A DNA stretch of 5,650 nt, taken from positions 1 through 5,650 of the forward strand of contig QIIH01000102.1 in NCBI GenBank assembly GCA_003229235.1, written 5' to 3'. The translations under genes and the position numbers were made by a program. This document shows positions 1 to 5,607 of the stretch, one piece after another (the first letter of the stretch is position 1; every line of letters starts with the position of its first letter). The DNA comes from Flavobacteriales bacterium (GTDB taxonomy: Bacteria; Bacteroidota; Bacteroidia; Flavobacteriales; Flavobacteriaceae). The notes under the pieces are model-generated. The model was not told the origin of the DNA and ran no database searches. It was given only the letters and a program-made list of their open reading frames with translations.

Positions 1-17
1 TGATAAAATAAATTTAT

Positions 18-1697
18 ATGATTAAGCGATACTGGAATAAAGGCAAAAAACAAAAGCGAATCTTACTGCTGTCAGGGTTCGTAGCCTTGCTATTATTATT
101 CTTTTTGCGAGACGATTACCAGCCTTTATTATTGTTTTTACGCCGATATGTATTTTTAATACTCGTTGGTGGTGTTTTTACAGTCTTTATGTTTTCACGC
201 TTTAGACGAAGTGTAAGTTCTGGTAAACGCGTATTGTACTTGCTAGGTATTGTTGGATTTTTTGTTGGGCTATGGTTCGTTGGTTGGCAGTTAGAACTCT
301 ATAAGTTTATGCAAAGTTATAATGTGTATTCCGATCTTAATAAAATCGAAATTCACGAGCTACCACTTACACAAAACGAACGAATTCAGCCGTTTAATAA
401 TATAGTTACTATGGCCTACGAATCTATAGGTGAGACCCAAGAAGTTTCGCTCCCACAATTGGTGCGGGTAGATGGTATAAACCAATGGACTATGGCGGTG
501 CAGCCTGCCAAAGAATATATGTGGCAGCGCCTTAACGACAATACAGAAGAGATCTTTACGGTAGACAGTACTACTCCATTCCCGAGATTCTCAGACGATA
601 ATCGTGTATCTATTACATTCTCAATTGGAGAATCGCTTGCATTTAGCCGCAACACTAACAATGCCGTTATACAACGTTTTAATTTTTTCCAGCTCTTTAC
701 CCATCAGCCCAGTGATGTTTTTTATATGAAAGACGACGACGGTAAATGGGTACAGGTGGTTAATTTAATTAAGTGGAAAGGGTTCTTTTTCCCGTATCCT
801 ACTTATGGAGGGGTAATGGTTATAGATCCTGGAGTACATGATATCACAGACTATTTAGAACGAATTAGCATTGGAAAAGGAACGTATATTCCGCCAGACG
901 AAATACAGAACTACCCATTTTTGCAGAAGCAAAATACTGTGGCAGAAGAAGTATCACGTTTGCAAGCTCAAAGCCTACAATTTTTAGGAGGATTTACCGA
1001 TCCACTACCGTGGAATATGGAGACGGCAGTTAAAATTCCACACTTAACCGACGACCAAAACCAGCAACCCTTTGTAACCGACTTTAACTTTGAAGGCATG
1101 CGAGAAGTAGGTGGGTTTGATGGCTTGTATCATTGGTTTGGATTAGAACCCATAGGCGATGAAAGAACAAGCCTATCGTTTAGCGTGCTTATCCCTGCCG
1201 ACGGAACAGATGTGTTATATTATTACAACCATGCCGCTAAAAAAGAAGGAATGGCGGGAGTTTCGGCTATGCCGCTCAAAGTAATAGAATCTCGGAAAGA
1301 ATACGATTGGTCTGTAAACAAACCTGTTGAATTTAGACCCTTTGTAAAAGATATTGGAGGGCGTAAACGCTTATTTGTACTCTCTACAGTCGCCGCGTCT
1401 CGTGAAGGTAGCAGCAAGTTTGACGGAGCTGCAACCCCAGATTTGGCTTTAATTGATGTTCAATACAGAGATGTTGTTTGGATTGACGCCAAGCGACCTT
1501 CTACTTGGACACAAGCTATTATCGATCAGTTAGGAGATACATGGAAGGCCAGCGAAAACTTATCGGACGAAGACCTAAAACCCAAGACAGATTTAGATCT
1601 CGAAACCAATGAGCTTGAAGAAGTAATTCCAGCAGTTATAGACACAGTTTCTGAGGTAATTGACACGGTGATAGAAATGGATAGTATTGAAAATTGA
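18..1697 (+). CDS. Unrecognised inner-membrane protein: three N-terminal helices plus a large, probably periplasmic domain
   Basis: I do not recognise this 559-residue protein and assign no function. The N terminus is strongly basic (residues 1-14, rich in Lys/Arg). Three hydrophobic helices follow at about residues 15-30, 44-60 and 72-92, with a basic loop (RFRRS...GKR, 61-71) between the second and third. By the positive-inside rule this gives N-in/C-out, so residues from about 93 to 559 should face the periplasm. That domain is soluble in character, rich in aromatic residues and Pro/Gly, for example KGFFFPYPTYGG near residues 252-263. The last 45 residues are very acidic and contain a short internal repeat (VIDTVSEVIDTV). 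ATG at 18 is chosen because an in-frame TAA lies at 9-11, so no longer start is possible. Only 17 bases are visible upstream, so operon membership cannot be judged. The stop codon TGA (1695-1697) falls inside the first unit of a heptamer array. The gene converges on the porin across the repeat island. Confidence 0.85.
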   Translation: MIKRYWNKGKKQKRILLLSGFVALLLLFFLRDDYQPLLLFLRRYVFLILVGGVFTVFMFSRFRRSVSSGKRVLYLLGIVGFFVGLWFVGWQLELYKFMQSYNVYSDLNKIEIHELPLTQNERIQPFNNIVTMAYESIGETQEVSLPQLVRVDGINQWTMAVQPAKEYMWQRLNDNTEEIFTVDSTTPFPRFSDDNRVSITFSIGESLAFSRNTNNAVIQRFNFFQLFTHQPSDVFYMKDDDGKWVQVVNLIKWKGFFFPYPTYGGVMVIDPGVHDITDYLERISIGKGTYIPPDEIQNYPFLQKQNTVAEEVSRLQAQSLQFLGGFTDPLPWNMETAVKIPHLTDDQNQQPFVTDFNFEGMREVGGFDGLYHWFGLEPIGDERTSLSFSVLIPADGTDVLYYYNHAAKKEGMAGVSAMPLKVIESRKEYDWSVNKPVEFRPFVKDIGGRKRLFVLSTVAASREGSSKFDGAATPDLALIDVQYRDVVWIDAKRPSTWTQAIIDQLGDTWKASENLSDEDLKPKTDLDLETNELEEVIPAVIDTVSEVIDTVIEMDSIEN

Positions 1698-1749
1698 CTA
1701 TTGACTATTGACTATTGACTATTGACTATTGACTATTGATAATTGATAA
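1694..1749. repeat. Heptanucleotide tandem array, six TTGACTA plus two TTGATAA
   Basis: Eight 7-bp units run without interruption: six exact TTGACTA (1694-1735), then two TTGATAA (1736-1749). The first unit supplies the TGA stop of the upstream gene, so changes in copy number after it would not alter that protein. Because 7 is not a multiple of 3, the TGA in each unit falls successively in all three frames, making the array a translational stop in every plus-strand frame. It resembles in kind the heptanucleotide STRR repeats known from cyanobacteria; any relationship is not implied. Confidence 0.95.
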
Positions 1750-1754
1750 TAAAT

Positions 1755-1806
1755 AGTTTAACTGTTGAAACGTTTAATTGAACGTGTTCTAATTACTTGT
1801 TACCTC
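1755..1806. repeat. Left copy of the flanking repeat block: octamer phrase, then heptamer remnants
   Basis: The core at 1756-1786 (starting GTTTAACTGTTGAAACG) matches 29 of 31 bases with 2715-2745 in direct orientation on the far side of the transposase gene. It reads as degenerate 8-bp units of the type YGTTTAAY. It is followed by heptamer-like pieces TTACTTG (1793-1799) and TTACCTC (1800-1806), which have counterparts at 2767-2773 and 2788-2794. The order of pieces is the same on both sides, so this is one of two copies of a composite block. Confidence 0.8.
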
Positions 1807-1810
1807 AGCT

Positions 1811-1970
1811 AGCGCGAGCGTCTCGCTCGTGCTAACAAACACGTTGAAACACAATAACTCCAGCTAGCGCGAGCGTCCCGCTCGTGCTAACAAACACGTT
1901 GAAACACAATAACTCCAGCTAGCGCGAGCGTCCCGCTCGTGCTAACAACATATTGAAATACAATTATTCA
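1811..1970 (+). repeat. Three tandem 55-bp units, each with a REP hairpin
   Basis: Units begin at 1811, 1866 and 1921, exactly 55 bp apart. Each starts with a 10-bp stem (AGCGCGAGCG pairing with CGCTCGTGCT, one G.T wobble) and a 3-base loop: TCT in the first, TCC in the other two. Units 1 and 2 are identical at 54 of 55 positions, which suggests recent tandem duplication. Unit 3 is identical to unit 2 for its first 28 bases and then diverges. The third stem ends at 1943, 25 bp from the transposase stop codon. The hairpins lie between convergent genes and might also act as transcription terminators or mRNA 3'-end stabilisers, as REPs do elsewhere; they lack a following T-run, so this is inference. 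Confidence 0.95.
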
Positions 1971-2525
1971 CCCCAGAAAACCAATGTCATCAATTGCAAT
2001 TACCACATCTAATTCTGCATAATTTCGAGCACTACTATACTTCCAATCCCATGCATGTGTTACAAATCCAGCTTTAACAGGATTGTTATGAATGTAGGTT
2101 ATCTTTTGCTTTATTACTTTGGAACTCCAAAGTTCTATTGGGTTATTGTTTTGTTGCCAAAATTGAAAGTTACTTACATTAGAATTTTGCTTTCCTGCCC
2201 TTTTAAACATTGTTAACATCCACTTCTTTCTACTTTCTTGTGGGTTATCAAAAATTGTATTTAAAAGTCTTTTAGAGGTGTATCCTTTGAAGTCCCGCAT
2301 AAATTCCGAAGGACTTTCATTCTTGGATTTAAACAACAAATGAACATGGCTAGGCATGATACAATATGCGAATAATGAAATTGCTTTATGACTTCTACAA
2401 TATTCTAAACTATTTGAAATAACCGCACAATACGCCTCTCGTACAAATACATCAATCCAATAAACCGTTGCAAAAGAGACAAAATAGGCTCCTGCTGGAT
2501 TATGAAATTTATATTTCCTGCTCAT
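1968..2525 (-). CDS. REP-associated tyrosine transposase (RAYT, IS200-like Y1 transposase superfamily)
   Basis: This 185-residue protein has the hallmarks of the RAYT/TnpA-REP branch of single-strand HUH transposases. The metal-binding HxH motif is MPSHVHLL with His60 and His62. FWQ follows at 122-124, and the block YIHNNPVKAGFV at 144-155 contains the probable catalytic Tyr144. YSSARNY at 163-169 completes the pattern. These proteins cut single-stranded REP hairpins through a phosphotyrosine link; they are usually single-copy and vertically kept rather than multi-copy insertion sequences. Length and motifs look complete, with no frameshift. The start is ATG (complement of 2523-2525) and the stop is TGA. 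A possible promoter element resembling TAnnTTTG lies at 2545-2553, about 20 bases before the start, bracketed by an 8-bp inverted repeat. REP hairpins on both sides are its likely substrates. Family identity is firm; activity and cognate pairing are inferred. Confidence 0.93.
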   Translation of the reverse strand: MSRKYKFHNPAGAYFVSFATVYWIDVFVREAYCAVISNSLEYCRSHKAISLFAYCIMPSHVHLLFKSKNESPSEFMRDFKGYTSKRLLNTIFDNPQESRKKWMLTMFKRAGKQNSNVSNFQFWQQNNNPIELWSSKVIKQKITYIHNNPVKAGFVTHAWDWKYSSARNYAELDVVIAIDDIGFLG

Positions 2526-2533
2526 AGTTATAA

Positions 2534-2570
2534 AACTACAAAGCCAAAATATAAATAACTAATTGTAGTT
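2534..2570. promoter_or_regulatory. 8-bp inverted repeat just upstream of the transposase gene, possible operator or leader hairpin
   Basis: AACTACAA (2534-2541) is perfectly complementary to TTGTAGTT (2563-2570), with a 21-base spacer. A further TTGTAGT stands at 2597-2603. The spacer contains the CAAAATATA stretch (2545-2553), which on the minus strand is close to a Bacteroidota -7 element (TATATTTTG, one base longer than TAnnTTTG). The inverted repeat therefore brackets the most likely promoter of the transposase gene. It could bind a repressor or form a weak hairpin in the transcript. An 8-bp match in AT-rich DNA can also arise by chance. Confidence 0.35.
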
Positions 2571-2633
2571 GTCTGTATTCATAAATTAAAGATATGTTGT
2601 AGTGGTATAGTTTTGCGGCTAATTGTTAATATT

Positions 2634-2702
2634 GGCACGAGCGAGACGCTCGCGCCAGCGACAGGAATGCACGAGCGAGACGCTAGCGCCAGCAACGAAA
2701 TA
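2634..2702 (-). repeat. Two tandem 34-bp units with REP hairpins, opposite orientation to the left array
   Basis: Unit A begins at 2635 and unit B at 2669, a 34-bp period. Hairpin A spans 2634-2656 (GGCACGAGCG, loop AGA, CGCTCGCGCC). Hairpin B spans 2669-2689 and has an additional mismatch (CGCTAGCGC), so its stem is weaker. Read on the minus strand, both carry GCTGGC before the stem, whereas the left array carries GCTAGC. These copies are on the same strand as the transposase gene and lie upstream of it, about 110 bp before its start. Confidence 0.9.
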
Positions 2703-2705
2703 AAC

Positions 2706-2745
2706 TGTTTAATCGTTTAACTGTTAAAACGTTTAATCGAACGTG
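2706..2745. repeat. Octanucleotide repeat YGTTTAAY, right copy of the flanking repeat block
   Basis: The stretch divides cleanly into 8-bp units: TGTTTAAT (2706-2713), CGTTTAAC (2714-2721), TGTTAAAA (2722-2729), CGTTTAAT (2730-2737) and a degenerate CGAACGTG (2738-2745). The 31 bases at 2715-2745 match 1756-1786 at 29 positions in direct orientation. Together with the following heptamer stretch and half REP, it reproduces the order of elements at the left end of the island. Confidence 0.85.
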
Positions 2746-2752
2746 CTTCTTG

Positions 2753-2826
2753 CTACTAACTACTAATTACTTTTTACTAGCTACTAATTACCTCTGCTCG
2801 CGCCAGCAACGGCTACTGATTACTAA
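2753..2826. repeat. Degenerate heptanucleotide repeat YTACTAA, interrupted by a half REP
   Basis: From 2753 to 2794 the sequence keeps a 7-bp register: CTACTAA, CTACTAA, TTACTTT, TTACTAG, CTACTAA, TTACCTC. After an interruption of 18 bases it resumes with CTACTGA (2813-2819) and TTACTAA (2820-2826). This is a second heptanucleotide repeat, different in sequence from TTGACTA near 1694. No credible gene lies in 2526-2861: this 336-bp stretch holds the transposase promoter region, REPs and these short repeats. Confidence 0.8.
2796..2811 (-). repeat. Half REP remnant
   Basis: GCTCGCGCCAGCAACG matches 15 of 16 bases of the distal arm and flank of REP unit B (2682-2697). The other stem arm is absent, so it cannot form the hairpin. 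It sits inside the YTACTAA heptamer stretch, about 50 bp from the end of the porin gene, and is probably the remains of a third right-hand REP. Confidence 0.7.
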
Positions 2827-2861
2827 TTTGTCCTTAGTCTTGAAAAATCAGAATTTACCTT

Positions 2862-4838
2862 CTACAAAAAGAAATTCCAAACCAATCCAAAACGTACTAC
2901 CGCATCGCGATACGGGTTTTGTGGGTCAGAAAAATACTCGTTGGTAGAAGAAAACAACGAGTTTACATGCTCAAACTTAATAAAGATTCGTGTTTGCTTC
3001 ACCTTCGCATTAAAAAACAAATCGATTAATGGGAAACCTCCAAACTCTTGATCTCTCTGTACATAAAATTCGGCTAAGACAGGATCATAGCGGTTCATCT
3101 GGTATTCGGTAAAATACTTAAAGGTTACTCCTGTCTGAACTTTAAGCGCCTTATTAAACCATTCATCCATATAAAAGAGAGAGTTACGGGTAACAAACTC
3201 TGGCACTTTAAACACACCGTCGCCATCTATCGCTTTTTGATACATGATGGTATTGTTTAGCCCAAATTTTTTATATCTAAACTCCTTAAACACCGTCGCT
3301 TTAAAATAATCTACACGGCCGTTAAACTGGAATGGCTTTGGGGTAGTTACCTCTAGCCCAGCCTCGGTTGTAGAATTTTCGCCTAAAAAGTAGGTATAAT
3401 TCTCTATGCCCGTATAGCTAACCTCAGCATCAAAAAACTGATCAGACTCGAAGCTAAAGCTCAGGCGTTGCTGCTGTACATTCTCAAAATCGTTCTGCCA
3501 ATTGTATTCAATATAGTCGCTTTGATAAAGTAAATAATTATAATTAGGTGCTTTAGAATTTATCGATATTCCTGCCTTAACCGCATTGCGCTCATTAAAA
3601 GCATAACCTACTTGGCCCTTTAAATAGTTTCCATCAAAATCGCCTGAGACATTATAACCCACGTCTGCATTTAAACTGAATTCTTTGAACTGCTTTGCAT
3701 AACTACCTCCTACCCTAATAAAGTTTCCTTTAATGCGATTGGTAATGGTGCCCTCGTCTAAATGGAGTATGGCATCATAACCGTAGTTAAGATCCGAATA
3801 GCCAGTAAAAAAGCTTATAGCCCCTAAAGTGTTATTCTTGTATTTTACGTTGGCCTCGGCATAAAAGTCTTCGAGTGTTGTGCGGTCTCGGAGGCCTGAG
3901 GTTTGATACGAATCGCCAAACCCGCTATATGGGCTTTCTTGGCGGTACTCAAAATATTTGTCTTCGAAGCTTACAATATTACCAATGCGAACCTCATTGC
4001 TACTTGTGCTATCGGGTTTTATTAACACATACTCGTGGTCTAAATGGAAACGCTTACCAACCAATATACTTTCTGCGTTTTCGAAATTTACCTCGATTCT
4101 ACCCCTGTCGTCGAACTCTGGATCATTACTAATAAAGAGTGGAATAAACTCGTCTTGGATTCCTCCATTCTCTTCGTTTAACAAATCTTGAGTAACCATA
4201 TGTGCCCGAACAAAATAGCGTTGATTTTTGGTAGAATAATTGGTGGTAAATCTAAAGTTTCCAGTACTTGTGAGAATGTTTTGATATTTTCCTAAAGACC
4301 GTAATCCTTTATAGGCAATCGTAAAATTGAGCCGTTTGTGCGTATTTATACTAAAAAATGCATCTAATTGTTGTCCCTGCTCGAAGGCCGTTTTATAATA
4401 CATCTCGGTAAGCGGAGTAGGCATTTGATAGTAATAGGTATCTTCTAGCTCCATATAGTTAAAATGGCGTGCCCTAGCTCCAAAACTTGGTTTGAGTAAA
4501 AGTTTTTCAAAACTGTATCCTAACGAATTATAGGTTTGCCCAACGTTAGAAAAAGGCAAGAGTTCGAAGTTATCCTTTCTCAAGTAGTTAAACTTATACT
4601 CCTTGGCCATCGAAAGTGTCGTATCTACATAGGTTGTGTCTCTAGCTTGAGAAAAAATCTTATACAACTCAATGGAAGGCTTGTCTATAGGGATTGTGAT
4701 GTTTTGGCTCGATCCACTGTTGTTTCTGTCGACGCCACCTATGGGCTGCTTTCCTTTACTAAATGGGTTAGTATCTTGGGCCAAACCAAAAGGAATGGCA
4801 GCAAAAAATAATATTACAAAAAGGAGCCGTTGTAACAA
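2862..4838 (-). CDS. Putative outer-membrane porin of the Bacteroidota Porin_10 type
   Basis: This 658-residue protein begins with a signal peptide (residues 1-20, hydrophobic core LLFVILFFAAIPF, likely cut after GLA before Gln21). A Ser/Asn/Gly-rich linker and a conserved N-terminal region follow, with RDTTYVDTTLSMAKEYKFNY at about 66-85 and NFELLPFSNVGQTYNSLG just after, which I recognise from the 'putative porin' family of Flavobacteriia. The rest alternates polar and aromatic residues as in a large transmembrane beta-barrel, and the chain ends in a typical closing strand (VRFGLVWNFFL, C-terminal aromatics). Its substrate is unknown. No ATG is available in frame: the first upstream in-frame stop is TAA near 4928, and the best start is TTG (complement of 4836-4838), which gives a well-formed signal peptide. 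A candidate promoter lies 57 bp upstream. The gene is divergent from rnhB and converges on the first gene. Length is normal and I see no disruption. Confidence 0.88.
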   Translation of the reverse strand: MLQRLLFVILFFAAIPFGLAQDTNPFSKGKQPIGGVDRNNSGSSQNITIPIDKPSIELYKIFSQARDTTYVDTTLSMAKEYKFNYLRKDNFELLPFSNVGQTYNSLGYSFEKLLLKPSFGARARHFNYMELEDTYYYQMPTPLTEMYYKTAFEQGQQLDAFFSINTHKRLNFTIAYKGLRSLGKYQNILTSTGNFRFTTNYSTKNQRYFVRAHMVTQDLLNEENGGIQDEFIPLFISNDPEFDDRGRIEVNFENAESILVGKRFHLDHEYVLIKPDSTSSNEVRIGNIVSFEDKYFEYRQESPYSGFGDSYQTSGLRDRTTLEDFYAEANVKYKNNTLGAISFFTGYSDLNYGYDAILHLDEGTITNRIKGNFIRVGGSYAKQFKEFSLNADVGYNVSGDFDGNYLKGQVGYAFNERNAVKAGISINSKAPNYNYLLYQSDYIEYNWQNDFENVQQQRLSFSFESDQFFDAEVSYTGIENYTYFLGENSTTEAGLEVTTPKPFQFNGRVDYFKATVFKEFRYKKFGLNNTIMYQKAIDGDGVFKVPEFVTRNSLFYMDEWFNKALKVQTGVTFKYFTEYQMNRYDPVLAEFYVQRDQEFGGFPLIDLFFNAKVKQTRIFIKFEHVNSLFSSTNEYFSDPQNPYRDAVVRFGLVWNFFL

Positions 4839-4890
4839 AGATTCTTTAATATTTAAAAGTGCGCAAGTTAAAAATGCTCTTGAGCTGCTT

Positions 4891-4921
4891 TTGGCAAAGT
4901 TATACTTTTCATCGTATTTTG
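4891..4921 (+). promoter_or_regulatory. Weak candidate promoter for rnhB, overlapping the porin promoter
   Basis: TTG at 4891-4893 and TATTTTG at 4915-4921 are separated by 21 bases. The second is one base short of TAnnTTTG. Transcription would begin near 4927, giving a leader of only about 10 bases before the ATG at 4938. The -33 part lies immediately beside the porin -7 element on the other strand, so the two promoters would share bases. Sequence match is imperfect. Confidence 0.3.
4895..4902 (-). promoter_or_regulatory. Candidate Bacteroidota -7 promoter element for the porin
   Basis: On the minus strand this reads TAACTTTG, an exact match to the Bacteroidota -7 consensus TAnnTTTG. It ends 57 bp before the TTG start, leaving a leader of about 50 bases. 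No convincing -33 TTG/TTTG is seen at the usual spacing, so the call rests on one element. If correct, the ATG upstream at about 4911 is not in the transcript, which favours the TTG start. Confidence 0.5.
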
Positions 4922-4937
4922 TTCTTTATATTTTTAT

Positions 4938-5516
4938 ATGCTTGCGTTAAAAATTCATAAAAGTTTAGTCGAATGCGGAACAGATGAAGCTGGTCGAGGT
5001 TGTTTGGCTGGTCCAGTGACCGCTGCAGCTGTGATTCTACCGGATAATTTTAGAAATGAAATATTAACAGACAGCAAGCAACTATCCTTAAAAAAAAGAT
5101 TGCTTTTAAAGCCAATAATCGAGGAACAAGCCATCTCCTTCGCGGTTACGCATGTTATGATGGACGAAATTGACTCAATTAATATATTAAATGCTTCGAT
5201 TCAAGCTATGCGACGGAGTATTACTCGACTAACTCCAAGCCCAGAATTTATCGCTGTAGATGGCAATCGATTTAAAGCCGTAGCCGGGATTCTGCATGAA
5301 TGTGTGATAAAAGGGGACGAAAAATATTTACATATTGCCGCTGCCTCTGTTTTGGCTAAAACCTACCGAGATGCCTTTATGGCAAAGATTCACCTAGAAT
5401 ATCCTATGTATAATTGGATTCAGAATCAAGGTTATCCTACTAAACAACACCGTGAAGCGATTAAAAAATACGGCCCTACTAAATACCATCGTAAAAGTTT
5501 TAGACTATCAACCTGA
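4938..5516 (+). CDS. rnhB: Ribonuclease HII
   Basis: RNase HII cleaves the RNA strand of RNA/DNA hybrids and nicks 5' of single ribonucleotides misincorporated in DNA, starting ribonucleotide excision repair in the cytoplasm. The 192-residue chain is of usual length and holds all family motifs: [14 protein letters not shown] at 14-27 (Asp16, Glu17 and the GRG that reads the ribose), DSKQLS at 45-50, VDGNRF at 107-112 (Asp108), and [20 protein letters not shown] at 126-145 (Asp127). The four acidic residues fit the DEDD metal site. GYPTKQH at 165-171 carries the conserved Tyr166. The ATG at 4938 gives a normal short N terminus; no Shine-Dalgarno is present, as expected for Bacteroidota. The gene is divergent from the porin with 99 bp between starts. 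A run of eight A (5090-5097) lies at codons 51-54. No clear terminator hairpin follows the stop. Confidence 0.97.
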   Translation: MLALKIHKSLVECGTDEAGRGCLAGPVTAAAVILPDNFRNEILTDSKQLSLKKRLLLKPIIEEQAISFAVTHVMMDEIDSINILNASIQAMRRSITRLTPSPEFIAVDGNRFKAVAGILHECVIKGDEKYLHIAAASVLAKTYRDAFMAKIHLEYPMYNWIQNQGYPTKQHREAIKKYGPTKYHRKSFRLST

Positions 5517-5607
5517 GTTCGACCTAACATTTGTTTACAGTTTAGATGAATTTTTATTTAATTCGAAGTCAGATTTTTGAAAGACTAACTAGTTAATTTA
5601 AGAAAAT

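Larger units (their letters stand above)
1811..2689. mobile_element. RAYT gene with REP hairpins on both sides in opposite orientation (REPtron-like unit)
   Basis: The unit comprises three REP hairpins at 1811-1943, the transposase gene on the minus strand (1968-2525) and two REP hairpins at 2634-2689. In REP orientation all share the pattern GCTR-GCGCGAGCG-TCY-CGCTCGTGC. The left copies read this way on the plus strand and the right copies on the minus strand. The wobble within the stem confirms orientation: it is G.T on the plus strand on the left and on the minus strand on the right. Known RAYT proteins act on single-stranded REP hairpins, and inverted REP pairs flanking the gene are typical. 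The outer limits are my choice and no target-site duplication was found. Activity is unknown. Confidence 0.75.

Noticed and set aside
416..1417. Two minus-strand open frames within the first gene
   Set aside because: They are shadows of the 559-residue gene, with no start context or motif of their own.
1811..1970. Possible CRISPR array, because of evenly spaced repeats
   Set aside because: The segments between hairpins are also repeated (54/55 identity between units 1 and 2), there are no unique spacers, and no cas gene is present. It is a tandem REP array.
1811..2689. Classical insertion sequence with terminal inverted repeats and target duplication
   Set aside because: The HUH single-strand transposase class does not use terminal inverted repeats, and no short target duplication is seen at the ends. 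The 31-bp direct repeats are themselves repetitive phrases, not a simple duplication.
2750..2947. 65-codon plus-strand open frame
   Set aside because: Its first half translates the YTACTAA and half-REP repeats, it starts at TTG, and it runs antisense into the end of the porin gene. The composition is not protein-like.
3875..4191. Two overlapping plus-strand open frames inside the porin
   Set aside because: They are antisense to a well-supported coding region and show no recognisable motif.
4869..4913. Short minus-strand ORF of 14 codons beginning MKSITLPK, upstream of the porin, as a leader peptide
   Set aside because: Its ATG lies upstream of the predicted -7 element, so it is probably not transcribed, and it is not conserved-looking or in frame with the porin.
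4536..4950. Two plus-strand open frames opposite the start of the porin
   Set aside because: They are antisense to the porin signal peptide and N-terminal region, and the second overlaps the rnhB start; neither has family features.
5517..5600. Intrinsic terminator after rnhB
   Set aside because: Only a 4-bp stem (AACA/TGTT) is visible, with no adjoining T-run; not enough for a call.
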